NCBI GenBank assembly: GCA_963604075.1
Contig: CAVCPW010000104.1
Coordinates: 1 to 25,217 of the forward strand
DNA: 25,217 bases
Origin: Anthropogastromicrobium sp963604075
GTDB taxonomy: Bacteria > Bacillota > Clostridia > Lachnospirales > Lachnospiraceae
Direction of reading: 5' to 3'
Shown: positions 7,702 through 15,581 of the stretch, in pieces
Layout: each line of letters opens with the position of its first letter
Numbering within the stretch: the stretch's first letter is position 1
Made by a program: the position numbers and the translations under genes
The notes under the pieces: model-generated
The model's database searches: none
Told to the model about the DNA's origin: nothing
The model's input: only the letters and a program-made list of their open reading frames with translations

Positions 7702-7794
7702 TTCAGTTCACATGTCCCACCAGATTTTGACAAATTCCATGCTTGCTAATAGGTGTTTTACAAGCTGAATACATTTAAATCAAAAACAAACCAA

Positions 7795-7838
7795 AGAGGC
7801 AGATACGATAACACTTTAGTGTCATCGTATCTGCCTCT
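7795..7838. terminator. Long bidirectional terminator between metG and the HAD phosphatase gene
   Basis: A 15-bp perfect stem (7795-7809 with 7824-7838), extended by an inner 5-bp stem (7811-7815 with 7818-7822) after a single mismatch. It lies between convergent genes. On the minus strand it is followed by a T-rich stretch. Confidence 0.8.
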
Positions 7839-7885
7839 CTTAGTCACTATAAACAGCATAAAAATGTTTGTCTTTGTTTTCACTA

Positions 7886-8677
7886 TCACTTCCAGGCTTC
7901 ATGAAGCTGGCGCACAGTCGGGAAAATATAGTCTGGCTTGTAGCTGCTCTTCTCAGCATCCTCTCTTGTAGCTTCACCAGTAAGGACAAGTGCTGTCTCA
8001 ACACCTGCATTGATACCAGATAAAATATCAGTGTACAGGCGGTCTCCGATAACCAGCGTTTCATCCTTAGTGAAATGATTTTGCGCAACAGACATATCTA
8101 TCATTCCCGGCTCTGGCTTTCCAATAAAATATGGGGTTTTCTTTACAGCATGCTCAATCATCTGGCACATCGCACCGCAATCCGGCACAAAACCAAACTC
8201 AATCGGGCACACAAGATCAGGATTTGTTGCCACGTAACCTACTTCTCTCGTGGAAAGAATCTTACAGGTATCGGTTAGCTTTTCATAGGTCAGCTCATTA
8301 TCGTATGCGATAAGCACACATGCAATCTCCGGATCTTCACAATCGGTTGTCACATGTATTCCGCTCTTTTTCAGCTCTCGAATCAACGATTTTGTTCCCA
8401 TCACATAGATTAACTTATCCGCATAATTTTTCTTTAAATAATGAACGGTCGCATAGGATGCCGTGATAAAATTGCTGTAATCCGTCTTGATTCCGAGCTT
8501 TTGAAATTTTAAAATATAATCCTGAATGCTCTTTGTAGAATTATTTGTGATAAAGACAAACTTACCACCACTCTGACAAATATCATCCAAAAATTCAATT
8601 GTGCCATCAATCAATCGCTCACCCTGACACACTGTTCCATCAATATCAAATAAAAAAAGCTTTTTGTTGCTTAGCAT
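7886..8677 (-). CDS. HAD superfamily class IIA phosphatase (NagD-like) in the glycerophosphodiester locus
   Basis: A 263-residue cytoplasmic phosphatase. HAD motif I is FDIDGT (nucleophile D11, general acid D13), motif II is FITNNST, the motif III lysine is in FIGKPEPGM and motif IV is GDRLYTD. The size and the cap between motifs II and III fit subclass IIA (NagD, PGP, pNPPase). It is last in the locus, and its ATG lies inside the end of ugpQ (7-bp overlap ATGCTAA), so translation is probably coupled. The context suggests it dephosphorylates glycerol-3-phosphate or a related product of UgpQ (inference). Family members often act on several small phosphate esters. Confidence 0.92.
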   Translation of the reverse strand: MLSNKKLFLFDIDGTVCQGERLIDGTIEFLDDICQSGGKFVFITNNSTKSIQDYILKFQKLGIKTDYSNFITASYATVHYLKKNYADKLIYVMGTKSLIRELKKSGIHVTTDCEDPEIACVLIAYDNELTYEKLTDTCKILSTREVGYVATNPDLVCPIEFGFVPDCGAMCQMIEHAVKKTPYFIGKPEPGMIDMSVAQNHFTKDETLVIGDRLYTDILSGINAGVETALVLTGEATREDAEKSSYKPDYIFPTVRQLHEAWK

Positions 8678-9405
8678 CCCGTTACCTCGCTTCTTACTCG
8701 CAATGCAACATCCGGATAATTGGTGATGATTGCTTCTAAATCATGCTGAATAAAATTCTTCATGTCCTTTTCATTGTTGACAGTCCACACACGAACCTTC
8801 TCGCCGCTCTCATTCCATTTCCTCATAAAATCCGACATATACATATGGTAAACAGCCGGGTGAAGACCTTCGACACCACTTTGCTTTGCATACTTTTCTA
8901 CATCTAAAATGACATCAGAAAACAGCCATGCTGTCTCAGCTGTGCTATCGATTTCCTTGATTTTTGCAATGCTGTGATGATTAAAAGAGGAATAGATTAC
9001 GCGATCATGCATTCCTGTTTCCTGTACAACAGCAACTGTCTTTTCCTCAATCTGCGGATACCAGTAGATTCCTGTCTTTAACTCGATGTTGACATCCATG
9101 CTTGTCGTCTTTACGTATTCCAACACCTCTCGAAGCGTTGGAATACCAGCTCCCACATATGATTCCATATGATTATGGAAAGACAAACGCTTTAATTCAC
9201 GCAGTGTCATATCCTTTATAAAGCCGTTTCCATTGCTCACACGGTCGATTTTCTCGTCATGTGTCACGACAAGCTCGCCGTCCTTTGTCACATGAACATC
9301 CAACTCGATGCCGTCTGCGCCCTGTTTTGCTGCTAACTCAAAGGCTTCCATTGTATTTTCCGGTGCATATGCACTTGCGCCTCTATGTGCAAATATTTTT
9401 GTCAT
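8671..9405 (-). CDS. ugpQ: Glycerophosphodiester phosphodiesterase
   Basis: A 244-residue GDPD-family enzyme that hydrolyses glycerophosphodiesters to glycerol-3-phosphate and an alcohol. The catalytic pattern is intact: H7-R8-G9 (AHRGAS), E16-N17 (PENT), E34-x-D36 (IELDVH) and H49-D50 (THDE). There is no signal peptide, so it acts inside the cell like E. coli UgpQ rather than the periplasmic GlpQ. An AGG site lies six bases before the ATG. It sits downstream of the Ugp importer genes, which supports work on imported diesters, and overlaps the HAD phosphatase gene by 7 bp. It probably has its own promoter at about 9480-9488. Confidence 0.95.
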   Translation of the reverse strand: MTKIFAHRGASAYAPENTMEAFELAAKQGADGIELDVHVTKDGELVVTHDEKIDRVSNGNGFIKDMTLRELKRLSFHNHMESYVGAGIPTLREVLEYVKTTSMDVNIELKTGIYWYPQIEEKTVAVVQETGMHDRVIYSSFNHHSIAKIKEIDSTAETAWLFSDVILDVEKYAKQSGVEGLHPAVYHMYMSDFMRKWNESGEKVRVWTVNNEKDMKNFIQHDLEAIITNYPDVALRVRSEVTGC

Positions 9406-9443
9406 CGCTTACCTGCTTCCTCGCTTTTCATTTTGTCTTACTT

Positions 9444-9470
9444 TAAAAACGACAGGGCATATGCCCTGCC
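9444..9470 (-). terminator. Hairpin between ugpB and ugpQ, possible partial terminator
   Basis: On the minus strand, an 8-bp stem (9470-9463 with 9458-9451, one G-T pair) around ATAT is followed by GTTTTT. It begins within a few bases of the predicted transcription start of the ugpQ promoter. It could end ugpB transcripts, or form a 5'-end stem on the ugpQ mRNA. Confidence 0.5.
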
Positions 9471-9479
9471 GCCCATTTC

Positions 9480-9488
9480 ATTATATCA
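9480..9488 (-). promoter_or_regulatory. Extended -10 promoter for ugpQ and the HAD gene
   Basis: Minus strand: TGATATAAT, a perfect -10 TATAAT (9485-9480) with the TGn extension. No good -35 is seen 16-18 bp upstream. It would give a leader of about 70 nt before ugpQ. Confidence 0.5.
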
Positions 9489-9592
9489 CACTGCTTTCAA
9501 AAGAAAACTGTAAATCTAGTGGTGAGACGAATTGCTTTTTATGAGACAATCCTCAAACCATGCCCTGGAAAACCCAGCTTACAAACTGTAAC

Positions 9593-10960
9593 TTAGTTAT
9601 TTACCAGATTGTACTCCTCGATTGCATCGTTAATCTGGGATGCCATGCTGTCAACTGCCTCATCTACGGTCTCATTTCCATTTAACAGGCTCTCGATCTC
9701 AGACTCAACGATTGAACGAGCCTCAGAGAATACGCTTAAAAGTGCGCCTGCATACTCTGGTGCAGAATCATGCAGCTGGTCAATTGCAGTCTCAAACTGA
9801 GGATACTTCTCGATATTTTCCTTAAATACATCCTCATCATGTGCATCTACATTTACAGGGAAGTAGCCAGTCTCTGCATTCCAATATGCCTGAGACTCTG
9901 CTGAAACTAAGAACTTTACAAACTCCCAAGTTGCGCGAAGCTTCTTCGGATCATTATTGTCAAGCGCCCACAGTGATGCACCTCCGATTGATACACCGCC
10001 CTCATCAGAGGAGCTTACCTTCGGGAAATATGCAGTTCCTACTTCAAACTTACCATCAACATCCTGTAAAATCTGCTTTAAGGAAGCGGTAGAACCAAGT
10101 GTGATTGCGGACTTTCCTGCTGAGAAATCAGCCAAACCAGCATCACCGCCCTTACCTACATTTGGTGCATATCCAAGATCATACAGATTCTTCCATGCGT
10201 TTAAGATATTAGCTGCTGCACCATTCTCATCAAATGCAACTGCTGTTGCTGCTTCTGTTCTTCCGTTTCCGTTATTTGCGTACTCTAAGCCCTGCTTTCC
10301 AACAAACTGCTCGAAGAACCATCCATAAATACCAAGAGACATAACCTCCTGTGCGCCGCCTTCAAGCAACTGATCACCAATCTCTGCGATTGCCTCTAAG
10401 CTGTCCGGAATCTCAGTGATGCCTGCTGCATCAAACAGATCCTTATTATAGTACATAATTGGTGTGGATGAGTTAAATGGCATGGAATAAAGCATATCAT
10501 CAATCGTATAATAAGCTGCCAGATTTGGCTCCAGAACAGAGGTATCGTAGTCATCTGCATTGACCATGGACTGCATAGGAACAATCCATCCAGATTCGAT
10601 CATGAAGCGAGTTCCAATTTCATAAACCTGAACCAGATCAGCACCCATGTTTCCGATCTGTGCGCTCTTAAGCTTGTTGAGTGCATCATCATAACTTCCC
10701 TGATATTCCGCCTCAACAGTGATTCCGTACTCATTTTCCTCGTTGAACTTCTCAACAAGTGTATCAATTGCCTGTCCGTTAACACCACCCATAGAATGCC
10801 AGAAGGTAATGGTTGTTCCTTCAACCTCAGATGCATCTGCCATCTCAATCTCCGGCACCTCTGCTGCCGTTGTCTCATCTGCAAATACCAGTCCGGTACC
10901 CATGTTCATGCTCAGTGCGCTCGCTGCTGCTAATACGCATGCGGTTAACTTCTTCTTCAT
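9593..10960 (-). CDS. ugpB: Glycerol-3-phosphate/glycerophosphodiester ABC transporter substrate-binding protein
   Basis: A 455-residue extracellular solute-binding protein. It shares several stretches with E. coli UgpB: TITFWHSM near the start, QVYEIGTRFM, MPFNSSTPIMYYNKD, GGASLWALD and TGYFPV. These point to glycerol-3-phosphate or glycerophosphodiesters rather than sugars. The start is the ATG at 10960, with an AGAGG site upstream. An ORF extension to 10993 lacks a ribosome site and overlaps a TATAAT. Residues 1-27 form a signal peptide (KKK, then hydrophobic, then VFA-DE). LTAC at residues 5-8 comes before the hydrophobic core, so it is not a usable lipobox. How the protein is held at the membrane is unclear, whereas most Gram-positive binding proteins are lipoproteins. 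A 319-bp gap separates it from ugpE. Confidence 0.93.
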   Translation of the reverse strand: MKKKLTACVLAAASALSMNMGTGLVFADETTAAEVPEIEMADASEVEGTTITFWHSMGGVNGQAIDTLVEKFNEENEYGITVEAEYQGSYDDALNKLKSAQIGNMGADLVQVYEIGTRFMIESGWIVPMQSMVNADDYDTSVLEPNLAAYYTIDDMLYSMPFNSSTPIMYYNKDLFDAAGITEIPDSLEAIAEIGDQLLEGGAQEVMSLGIYGWFFEQFVGKQGLEYANNGNGRTEAATAVAFDENGAAANILNAWKNLYDLGYAPNVGKGGDAGLADFSAGKSAITLGSTASLKQILQDVDGKFEVGTAYFPKVSSSDEGGVSIGGASLWALDNNDPKKLRATWEFVKFLVSAESQAYWNAETGYFPVNVDAHDEDVFKENIEKYPQFETAIDQLHDSAPEYAGALLSVFSEARSIVESEIESLLNGNETVDEAVDSMASQINDAIEEYNLVNN

Positions 10961-11279
10961 AATCTCCTCTTTCTGCGCTGCTTTCTTCGTCATTATTATA
11001 GTTGTTTGATTGCATTTTTTATTTCTGCCTTTTTTCTATTTTTGCTTTTTATTCTTGCTCTTTCACTATGTATTTTTCGATCTGGTTCATGAAACGTGCA
11101 TTTCTACAAATGGATGTCTCGTGAACAATATTTACCTGTGATTGCAGCGCGGACACAGGTGTTGAACATACAGTGAGCTTCATGTCAAGCGGATATTCGC
11201 AATCCGCTTCGCTACTTGATTTGGCTAAAGTATCTAAGACGTTACTCTCATGAAAATGCTCACTAATTTATGTAAACCG
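10961..11279 (-). promoter_or_regulatory. 319-bp gap between ugpE and ugpB with probable ugpB promoter
   Basis: No gene was found. Near ugpB there is a minus-strand TATAAT (11000-10995) with a poor -35, which would give a short leader. Two GTTCA-type half-sites in inverted orientation (GTTCATGA 11085-11092 and TCGTGAAC 11119-11126) resemble the dyad before ugpC. A 7-bp hairpin (11134-11140 with 11154-11160) and the 46-bp dispersed repeat (11184-11229) fill the ugpE side. ugpB may therefore be expressed separately from the permeases. Confidence 0.4.
11184..11229. repeat. 46-bp dispersed structured repeat, copy 1
   Basis: This matches 23742-23787 in the same orientation at 43 of 46 positions. 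It contains nested inverted repeats: TCAA/TTGA outside and GCGGAT/ATCCGC inside around ATTCGCA, so it could fold as RNA or DNA. Flanking bases are not shared. In this copy the inner stem is perfect. Confidence 0.75.
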
Positions 11280-12194
11280 TCAGCCCTTTACGGCTCCGGA
11301 GAACATACCGCGGATTAACTGTTTCTGTCCTACGATAAAAATCGATATAGATGGAATGATAATCATGACAACACCCGCAATCATCATTGTCACTGACTGG
11401 GAATCAATACTGTCAAGCATACTGATTCCAATCTGAACAGTTCTCATATTAGAAGAACCTGTTACAAGAAGTGGCCACATATACATGTTCCATGCATTGA
11501 TAAAGGTGTAAATTGCCATTGCTCCAATGGAGGACTTTGTCAATGGCAACAGGATTTTAACGATAAATTTCAAATTCGTACATCCATCAAGCTTTGCGGA
11601 TTCGTACAGTGAAATCGGGAAGGTCATGTAAAACTGACGGAATAAGAAAATTCCTGTTGCTGATGTCAGATATGGGATGATTAATACCTGATATGTATCA
11701 AGCATCTTTAACTGGCTCATTGTCAGATAGTTAGATATGATCGTTGCCTCGCCCGGCACCATCATAGTCGCCATAACAACCATGAACAGCACACCTTTTC
11801 CCTTGAAATCCAAAAAGGAGAATGCAAATGCTGCCAGTGAACAGGTAATAATCTGTCCGATTGTAATCAAGCTCGCCACCAGAAATGAATTTCCAATGAA
11901 ACGAAGCAGCGGTACATTGTTAAATGCATCAATGAAATTCTGTAATGTCGGATGCTTTGGTAACAAATTCATATCAAGTGTATATAGCTCATTTGACGAC
12001 ATAAATGCGATACTGAGTGCATACAGAAGCGGCAGCAAAATGACCAGACCAACAAGCACATTGACACCCAGACGAAGCGCTGTTCTTGTACGTCTCCTGA
12101 CAAGTGCCTTATGATTCATCTGCTGCTTCATTGCAGCTAACTCAGCAGCACTCATCGTTCCAACTCCATTTTTGATTACAGCATTGTTTTCCAT
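11280..12194 (-). CDS. ugpE: Glycerol-3-phosphate ABC transporter permease
   Basis: A 304-residue inner membrane permease of the MalG/UgpE type. A basic N-terminus (VRRRTRTALR) is followed by six predicted transmembrane helices. The cytoplasmic EAA loop that docks to the ATPase reads YESAKLDGCTNLKFIVKILL. The ATG at 12194 shares its A with the TGA stop of ugpA (TGATG), a classic coupled arrangement. The TTG at 12197 would be an alternative start. It pairs with UgpA to form the channel. The assignment to glycerol-3-phosphate rests on its neighbours ugpB and ugpQ, since permeases of this family are similar across substrates. Confidence 0.9.
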   Translation of the reverse strand: MENNAVIKNGVGTMSAAELAAMKQQMNHKALVRRRTRTALRLGVNVLVGLVILLPLLYALSIAFMSSNELYTLDMNLLPKHPTLQNFIDAFNNVPLLRFIGNSFLVASLITIGQIITCSLAAFAFSFLDFKGKGVLFMVVMATMMVPGEATIISNYLTMSQLKMLDTYQVLIIPYLTSATGIFLFRQFYMTFPISLYESAKLDGCTNLKFIVKILLPLTKSSIGAMAIYTFINAWNMYMWPLLVTGSSNMRTVQIGISMLDSIDSQSVTMMIAGVVMIIIPSISIFIVGQKQLIRGMFSGAVKG

Positions 12195-13057
12195 CAATAT
12201 TTTACCCCCTTCTTTTCCATACGGAACATCACGAGCGTGATCAACATAATAATGAAGAATAAGATAACAGACTGTGCTGCTGCTGTTCCAAAACGATAAT
12301 TAAAAAATGCATTTCGATAAATTGAATAGACGATAACATTTGTTGACTCACTCGGGCCGCCCTCTGTTAAGATTTTGATCTGACCGAAGGACTGGAATGC
12401 CTGAATAATGTTTACAACCAGTGTGTAAAACATGATTGGTGAAAGACCCGGAAGCGTCAGGTTGAAGAATTTCTGAATGCTATTTGCGCCATCAACCGAT
12501 GCACGCTCATAGATTGACTCGTCAATATTTCCAAGTCCTGCTGAAAAATACAGGAAGTTGATTCCACTATTAAGCCATGCAGTCAGAACTGCCACACAAA
12601 TCAACGCCGTCTTTGGATCGTTAAACCAGTTGATGTCTGTTCCAAGAAGCTTGTTTACAATACCGATGGAAGGATTCAGCATGATTTTAAAAATCATCGC
12701 TGCTGAACTGGATGCGATTGCCATCGGAAGTGCATATGCGGTAGAAAATACACGAATGCCCGGAAATGCTTTGTTACATAAAACTGCAGTTATCAGTCCG
12801 AGAAGCATACTTCCAAATACGACGATTACAACATAAATTAGCGTTACTTTTAAGCTGTTCTGGAAGCTTGACGATGTCAGAAGATCTGTATAATTCCCCA
12901 GTCCGACAAACAGCTTTGCCTCTCCGTACTTATTCGTTTTAAATAGACTTAAATATACCGTTTTCACAAACGGATAAAATAAGAATACAGCGAATACCAG
13001 CATACATGGCACCAGATAGCAATATGAGGTCCAGCTCCATTTCTTTTTGGTTTTCAT
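12194..13057 (-). CDS. ugpA: Glycerol-3-phosphate ABC transporter permease
   Basis: A 287-residue MalF/UgpA-type permease. A short Lys-rich N-terminus (MKTKKKWSW) leads into about six transmembrane helices. The EAA loop is YERASVDGANSIQKFFNLTL and is followed by LTEGGPSESTNVIVYSIYRNAF..., in the same position as a similar stretch of E. coli UgpA. The start at 13057 is preceded by GGAAGG; a longer ORF to 13096 lies within the intergenic hairpin. It overlaps ugpE by one base and is 57 bp from ugpC. Confidence 0.9.
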   Translation of the reverse strand: MKTKKKWSWTSYCYLVPCMLVFAVFLFYPFVKTVYLSLFKTNKYGEAKLFVGLGNYTDLLTSSSFQNSLKVTLIYVVIVVFGSMLLGLITAVLCNKAFPGIRVFSTAYALPMAIASSSAAMIFKIMLNPSIGIVNKLLGTDINWFNDPKTALICVAVLTAWLNSGINFLYFSAGLGNIDESIYERASVDGANSIQKFFNLTLPGLSPIMFYTLVVNIIQAFQSFGQIKILTEGGPSESTNVIVYSIYRNAFFNYRFGTAAAQSVILFFIIMLITLVMFRMEKKGVKY

Positions 13058-13082
13058 TTTTATCTTTCCTTCCTTTAATATC

Positions 13083-13116
13083 AAGCCCTGAATCATGGTT
13101 TTTTCAGGCTTTTTTT
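13083..13116. other. Hairpin between ugpC and ugpA
   Basis: Inverted repeat arms at 13083-13091 and 13104-13111 (one bulge) lie between the two genes and touch the ugpC stop codon. On the plus strand it ends in seven T and looks like a terminator, but no plus-strand gene enters it. In the ugp mRNA it would be a stem-loop without a U-run, so it may stabilise or segment the message or stop antisense transcription. Confidence 0.4.
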
Positions 13117-14248
13117 AAAACAAATTTTCCTCTGTGTTGATATCAAATATATGCACTTTGCCTGGATTAAAATAGAGTGTTATTTTCTCATTCGGGCGTG
13201 TTGTGTTATTTGGTTTTAATCGAACGCAGCAGCTTGCATTGTCCTCATCAAAATACAGATATACCTCAGCGCCTAACATTTCTCTCGCTGTAACAAGTTC
13301 TGTAATTCCAATGCTGTTATGCTCAAAACCACCGTTTACTGCATCTTCATAATCGGTTATATCCTCCGGGCGGATTCCCATGATAACCTTCTGTCCATTT
13401 CGACTCTGTGCAAGGACTTCTCCTCTAGGTCCGTCGATGATTACCTTTTTCTCTTTGTTCTCTCCGAAACTCAAAACTGCCTTATCTTTTTTCGCACCAA
13501 GTGCCGTTACCTCTGCCTCAAAGAAATTCATGCCCGGTGATCCAATAAAACCTGCGACAAATTTGTTTGCCGGATGATTGTAGACTGTTGCCGGTGTTGC
13601 TGCCTGCTGCATCACACCGCCCTTCATGACGACTATCTTGCTGGCAAGTGTCATGGCCTCGGTCTGATCATGCGTTACATAAATAATAGTTGTATTCAGG
13701 CGCTTATGAAGCTTAGCAAGCTCAACGCGCATCTGAGTTCTAAGTTTGGCATCCAGATTGGAAAGTGGTTCGTCCATTAAAAATGCCTTTGGCTGGCGAA
13801 TGATTGCACTTCCGATTGCTACACGCTGCTTCTGTCCACCGGACAACGCGTTTGGTCTGCGGTCTAATAAGTGCTCGATCTCAAGAATCTTTGCCACTTC
13901 ATGCACCTGACGGTCGATTTCAGCCTTTGGCACCTTACGAATCTTTAACGCAAAGGCGATGTTTCCGTACACCGTCATATTCGGATAGAGGGCATAATTT
14001 TGAAATACCATGGACATTCCGCGCTCCTGAGGCTCTAAGTAGTTGCACAGCTGACCGTCAATCCAAAGCTCGCCATCAGTGATTTCCTCAAGTCCTGCAA
14101 TCATGCGAAGGGTTGTGGATTTTCCACAGCCGGATGGGCCTACAAAAATGACAAATTCTTTGTCGTGGATGTCCAGATTAAATTCGCGCACTGCATAGTT
14201 GCCGTTTTCATATTTCTTGCTGATATTTTTCAGTGTGATTTCTGACAT
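13115..14248 (-). CDS. ugpC: Glycerol-3-phosphate ABC transporter ATP-binding protein (MalK/UgpC/MsmX type)
   Basis: A 377-residue cytoplasmic ATPase that powers the importer. Walker A is GPSGCGKST (37-45), the Q-loop is VFQNYALYPN, the signature is LSGGQ (135-139), Walker B ends at D159-E160 (FLMDEP) and the switch histidine is in VTHDQTEAM. The C-terminal third is the regulatory TOBE/OB domain. A small oddity is AIGSAIIRQP after the signature, where relatives usually have Arg in place of Ser. It is first in the locus, with a GGAAAGG ribosome site before ATG 14248 and a dyad-containing promoter region upstream. MsmX-like ATPases can serve several sugar importers, but the operon position argues for a dedicated role here. 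Confidence 0.93.
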   Translation of the reverse strand: MSEITLKNISKKYENGNYAVREFNLDIHDKEFVIFVGPSGCGKSTTLRMIAGLEEITDGELWIDGQLCNYLEPQERGMSMVFQNYALYPNMTVYGNIAFALKIRKVPKAEIDRQVHEVAKILEIEHLLDRRPNALSGGQKQRVAIGSAIIRQPKAFLMDEPLSNLDAKLRTQMRVELAKLHKRLNTTIIYVTHDQTEAMTLASKIVVMKGGVMQQAATPATVYNHPANKFVAGFIGSPGMNFFEAEVTALGAKKDKAVLSFGENKEKKVIIDGPRGEVLAQSRNGQKVIMGIRPEDITDYEDAVNGGFEHNSIGITELVTAREMLGAEVYLYFDEDNASCCVRLKPNNTTRPNEKITLYFNPGKVHIFDINTEENLF

Positions 14249-14272
14249 ATCTTTCCTTTCCAGTTACTGTAT

Positions 14273-14303
14273 ACCATATTTCTTGTTCACGTGAATTGTG
14301 AAC
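14273..14303 (-). promoter_or_regulatory. Putative ugp promoter with overlapping operator dyad
   Basis: The inverted repeat GTTCAC-N7-GTGAAC (14285-14303) contains the perfect 10-bp palindrome TTCACGTGAA. On the minus strand a tentative -35 TTCACA (14302-14297, 5/6) and -10 TATGGT (14278-14273, 4/6) with an 18-bp spacer would place the dyad across the spacer, where a repressor would block transcription. The boxes are weak, so the promoter call is tentative. Confidence 0.4.
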
Positions 14304-14428
14304 TGTAACCCAGATGTTTTCTCTGTCTCACGAAATTTATCATAACAGATGGTTCGGCTTACATACTATCGAAGTTTAGGAAAAGTAAAGTAAAACTGCG
14401 GTAAATTTGATGAGGTGTTTTGATTCCC

Positions 14429-14457
14429 TTGCTTCCATATTCTTTCAGTGCTATACT
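14429..14457 (+). promoter_or_regulatory. Promoter of the SGNH esterase gene
   Basis: -35 TTGCTT (14429-14434), 17-bp spacer, extended -10 TGCTATACT with TATACT at 14452-14457. The predicted transcript starts about 25 nt before the ATG at 14489, which rules out the upstream ORF start at 14420. Confidence 0.6.
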
Positions 14458-14488
14458 TCTTTTATCGCTAGAAAGGAATAATTATATC

Positions 14489-15256
14489 ATGACAACATAC
14501 GATTTATTTCTATTTGCAGGACAATCAAATATGGCCGGTCGAGGCATTACCTGTACACAGTTTCCTGAAGGTGCGCCATCTTTAATTTCAGGGGCTGGAA
14601 TGGAATTTCGTGCAATTTCAGATCCTACCACGCTTTATCCAATTTCAGAACCTTTTGGAGCTTTGGAAAATAACCCGAATGGCATTTTTGAACCAGGTAT
14701 GAAGACAGGTTCTCTTGTCACATCTTTTGTAAATACTTATTTTGAAAAAACTGATATGCCAGTTCTCGGCATATCTGCAAGTAAAGGTGGCTCTGTAATT
14801 TCAAAGTGGCAGGGTAATAATGATTATTTAACAGATATGATTGCCCGTTTAAAGGCTGCACAGGAATATTGTAAAAAGCATGATATTGCGCTTCGTCACC
14901 AATATATTTTATGGTGTCAAGGTGAATCCGATGGTGATCATCATACAACAGCTGATGATTATACGAGACAATTTCTGAGTATGTATGATACATTAAAAGC
15001 AATTGGAATTGAACATTGTTTTTTAATTGGAATCGGTGAATATAATGGAAAAGCAGCAGATATCTCTTATGATGAAATTCGCGCTGCTCAATATGCACTT
15101 GCCGAAAAACGAGATGATATCACAGTCGTCAGCCGCCTATTTGAAACCATGAAAAAACGTGGACTAATGAAAGATTCCTTCCATTATTATCAGGCAGGAT
15201 ATAATGATGTAGGAACAGATGCCGCCCTGCATTGTGCATCTTGTAACCTCTGCTAG
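14489..15256 (+). CDS. SGNH-type carbohydrate esterase (sialate O-acetylesterase/CE6-like)
   Basis: A 255-residue cytoplasmic esterase without a signal peptide. Block I is FLFAGQSNMAGRG with nucleophile S13. A second block reads LWCQGESDG, typical of the SASA family and of CE6 acetyl-xylan esterases. The C-terminal DxxH is D229-S-F-H232 (KDSFHYYQAGYNDVG), completing the triad. It probably removes acetyl groups from imported sugars or glycan fragments. The start at 14489 has GAAAGGA upstream and follows the promoter closely. The C-terminus after the DxxH is short and Cys-rich (HCASCNLC). The gene stands alone, between the divergent ugp locus and a strong terminator. Confidence 0.88.
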   Translation: MTTYDLFLFAGQSNMAGRGITCTQFPEGAPSLISGAGMEFRAISDPTTLYPISEPFGALENNPNGIFEPGMKTGSLVTSFVNTYFEKTDMPVLGISASKGGSVISKWQGNNDYLTDMIARLKAAQEYCKKHDIALRHQYILWCQGESDGDHHTTADDYTRQFLSMYDTLKAIGIEHCFLIGIGEYNGKAADISYDEIRAAQYALAEKRDDITVVSRLFETMKKRGLMKDSFHYYQAGYNDVGTDAALHCASCNLC

Positions 15257-15273
15257 GTGAGCTGAGCACCTAA

Positions 15274-15319
15274 AAAAGACCACATCACGCTCCCCAAAGG
15301 AAGCGTGATGTGGTCTTTT
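15274..15319 (+). terminator. Strong terminator of the esterase gene
   Basis: An 18-bp perfect stem (15274-15291 with 15302-15319), 10-nt loop, ending in TTTT. The A-run on the other side makes it potentially bidirectional. Confidence 0.88.
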
Positions 15320-15394
15320 CCATCCACTTTTATTTCCAATTAAAAACTCATTTCTTTTCTCTCAACCACAGGCAAATTCATTTTTAATATTTTT

Positions 15395-15440
15395 ATATAA
15401 AAAATAGAGGCCATCTGCTTTTATGCAGATTTCCTCTATT
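15395..15440 (-). terminator. Terminator of the polysaccharide deacetylase gene
   Basis: On the minus strand, an 8-bp stem (15440-15433 with 15410-15403), a 2x2 internal loop, then a 6-bp stem (15430-15425 with 15418-15413). It is followed by TTTTTTATATAAAAAT. Apart from the two hairpins, the 325 bp between the esterase and the deacetylase (15257-15581) hold nothing I recognise. Confidence 0.75.
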
Positions 15441-15581
15441 ACCAATATCACCGAGAACAATTTAGAGAATAACCTTTCTATTGTCTCTAGTTGCTAATAA
15501 ATTTCAAACGCTCTTTTATTACCCAAAAGGACCTTGAAGCCCAAAATTTCCATTGTAAGCTACAATCATCTCATCATTCTT

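Noticed and set aside
10930..10960. Lipobox in UgpB (LTAC)
   Set aside because: The Cys is residue 8, before the hydrophobic core, so lipoprotein processing is unlikely.
14273..14345. PhoB/PhoP box upstream of ugpC
   Set aside because: TTACA, TTCACA and TTCACG occur in a row, but their 6-7-bp spacing does not fit known Pho-box direct repeats, so I kept only the palindrome.
15257..15581. Possible small gene between the esterase and the deacetylase
   Set aside because: Only two terminator hairpins and AT-rich DNA are present; no ribosome site with an open frame of useful length was seen.
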